This document shows, piece by piece, positions 63,535-64,000 of a stretch of DNA of 64,000 bases. The notes under the pieces were generated by a model, which was not told where the DNA came from, did not search any database, and worked only from the letters and a program-made list of their open reading frames with translations. The stretch covers positions 62,001-126,000 of the forward strand of contig JAFKLG010000058.1 in assembly GCA_017304945.1 (NCBI GenBank). The letters are read 5' to 3'. Source of the stretch: Rhodospirillales bacterium. GTDB taxonomy: Bacteria; Pseudomonadota; Alphaproteobacteria; Acetobacterales; Acetobacteraceae. Position 1 is the first letter of the stretch. Every line of letters starts with the position of its first letter. The translations under genes and the position numbers were made by a program.

Positions 63535-63876
63535 ATGACCGCATTCACATTCACGCCGACCGATCGCGCCGCGATCTCCGCTCAAACGACACGGCGCGAT
63601 ATGGATTTCTTCGTCATGACCGCCGGCCCGGACACTCAGGAAGGCGCGATTTTCGCGACCGACGAAGCAACCGAGATGGTCGCCGTGGGTCACACTGCGT
63701 TGCCGCTCGATTTTGGCGCAGTCGCGATGATCGTCCCGGCAGAGGGCGCGGTGGTGCTGCAAGACTATGAGGGATGGGAACGTGGCCGCTTTGGCAACGT
63801 GGAGGAGGCCCTTGAGGCCCTCCGGCAAGCCCAGCTTCGATACGGCGAGGTCGCTTGGGATCGGCTGCCCGGATAG
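63535..63876 (+). CDS. Hypothetical protein
   Basis: 113 residues from ATG 63535 with a GAGGAG site 8 bases upstream; a longer frame from 63478 lacks one. Acidic, no signal or membrane segment. Not recognised. The spacer before it (63299-63534) is noticeably more AT-rich than the rest of the window around 63400-63460, which fits acquired DNA. No partner gene visible before the window ends. Confidence 0.65.
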   Translation: MTAFTFTPTDRAAISAQTTRRDMDFFVMTAGPDTQEGAIFATDEATEMVAVGHTALPLDFGAVAMIVPAEGAVVLQDYEGWERGRFGNVEEALEALRQAQLRYGEVAWDRLPG

Positions 63877-64000
63877 GTCGACCCTGTCCAGAACCTAGGG
63901 CGCGGGGCTCAGACGTTCCGCGCAATGGGGATCGTCCGGGATGACGGGATGCGGGAAGGTTGGTCGGAGTTATATGACTATTGTCATATTTCTTCGAGAA

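Overview
The window is GC-rich DNA that reads like an alphaproteobacterium, most plausibly Acetobacteraceae or a related Rhodospirillales member. The evidence is a SUV3-type helicase, HtpG, a Tat-exported molybdenum dehydrogenase with a triheme cytochrome c, and abundant TRAP and ABC uptake genes. The taxon is an inference from gene content. I saw no rRNA or tRNA gene and no CRISPR array.

Layout. 0-15 kb is core-like: SUV3-like helicase, a spacer with a 204-bp inverted repeat and a five-unit 90-93 bp repeat array, htpG, a three-gene molybdenum aldehyde-type dehydrogenase, a Cys-rich copper-binding-type protein, a VOC protein, an MFS exporter, a glycosyltransferase and a PEP mutase/isocitrate lyase family protein. 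15.4-54.6 kb is a large catabolic gene cluster with short or overlapping gene junctions. It holds: (i) a minus-strand operon SDR-SDR-deacetylase-amidase-substrate-binding protein, divergent from an IclR regulator; (ii) leuC-leuD-GntR, divergent from isocitrate lyase family-hyuB-hyuA-isochorismatase fold-PhyH; (iii) a GMC oxidoreductase and an AhpD-like gene, divergent from methyltransferase-small protein-fused alpha/beta hydrolase; (iv) an oligopeptide-type ABC operon ending in AllA-like and acetoacetate-decarboxylase-like genes, divergent from an old-yellow-enzyme/AhpD-like pair; (v) an SDR-unknown-hydrolase-FAD operon, divergent from a TRAP operon carrying a second small protein-methyltransferase pair; (vi) an N-carbamoylsarcosine-amidase-like hydrolase. 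54.8-60.1 kb has a DUF1127 protein, an AraC regulator, and a LysE exporter/ATP-grasp ligase/EamA exporter set. 60.1-64 kb looks like mobile DNA: IS630 remnant, a Panacea-domain (SocA-like) antitoxin with an unknown partner, a serine recombinase and small hypothetical genes.

How the cluster may work (inference). Uptake would be by the ABC and TRAP systems. Amide, lactam or cyclic-ureide chemistry would come from HyuAB, the amidase, the PuuE-like deacetylase, the AllA-like protein and the isochorismatase-fold enzymes. Redox steps would use SDR, GMC, OYE and PhyH. A LeuCD-type hydratase followed by an isocitrate-lyase-family C-C lyase resembles the end of nicotinate fermentation (dimethylmaleate hydratase plus dimethylmalate lyase). 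The substrate is not evident from sequence.

The most novel-looking element is a four-family set present twice in the cluster: an AhpD-like protein without CxxC, an N-extended class I methyltransferase, a roughly 100-residue partner protein, and an alpha/beta hydrolase with His instead of Ser at the nucleophile elbow. One copy of the hydrolase is a tandem fusion.
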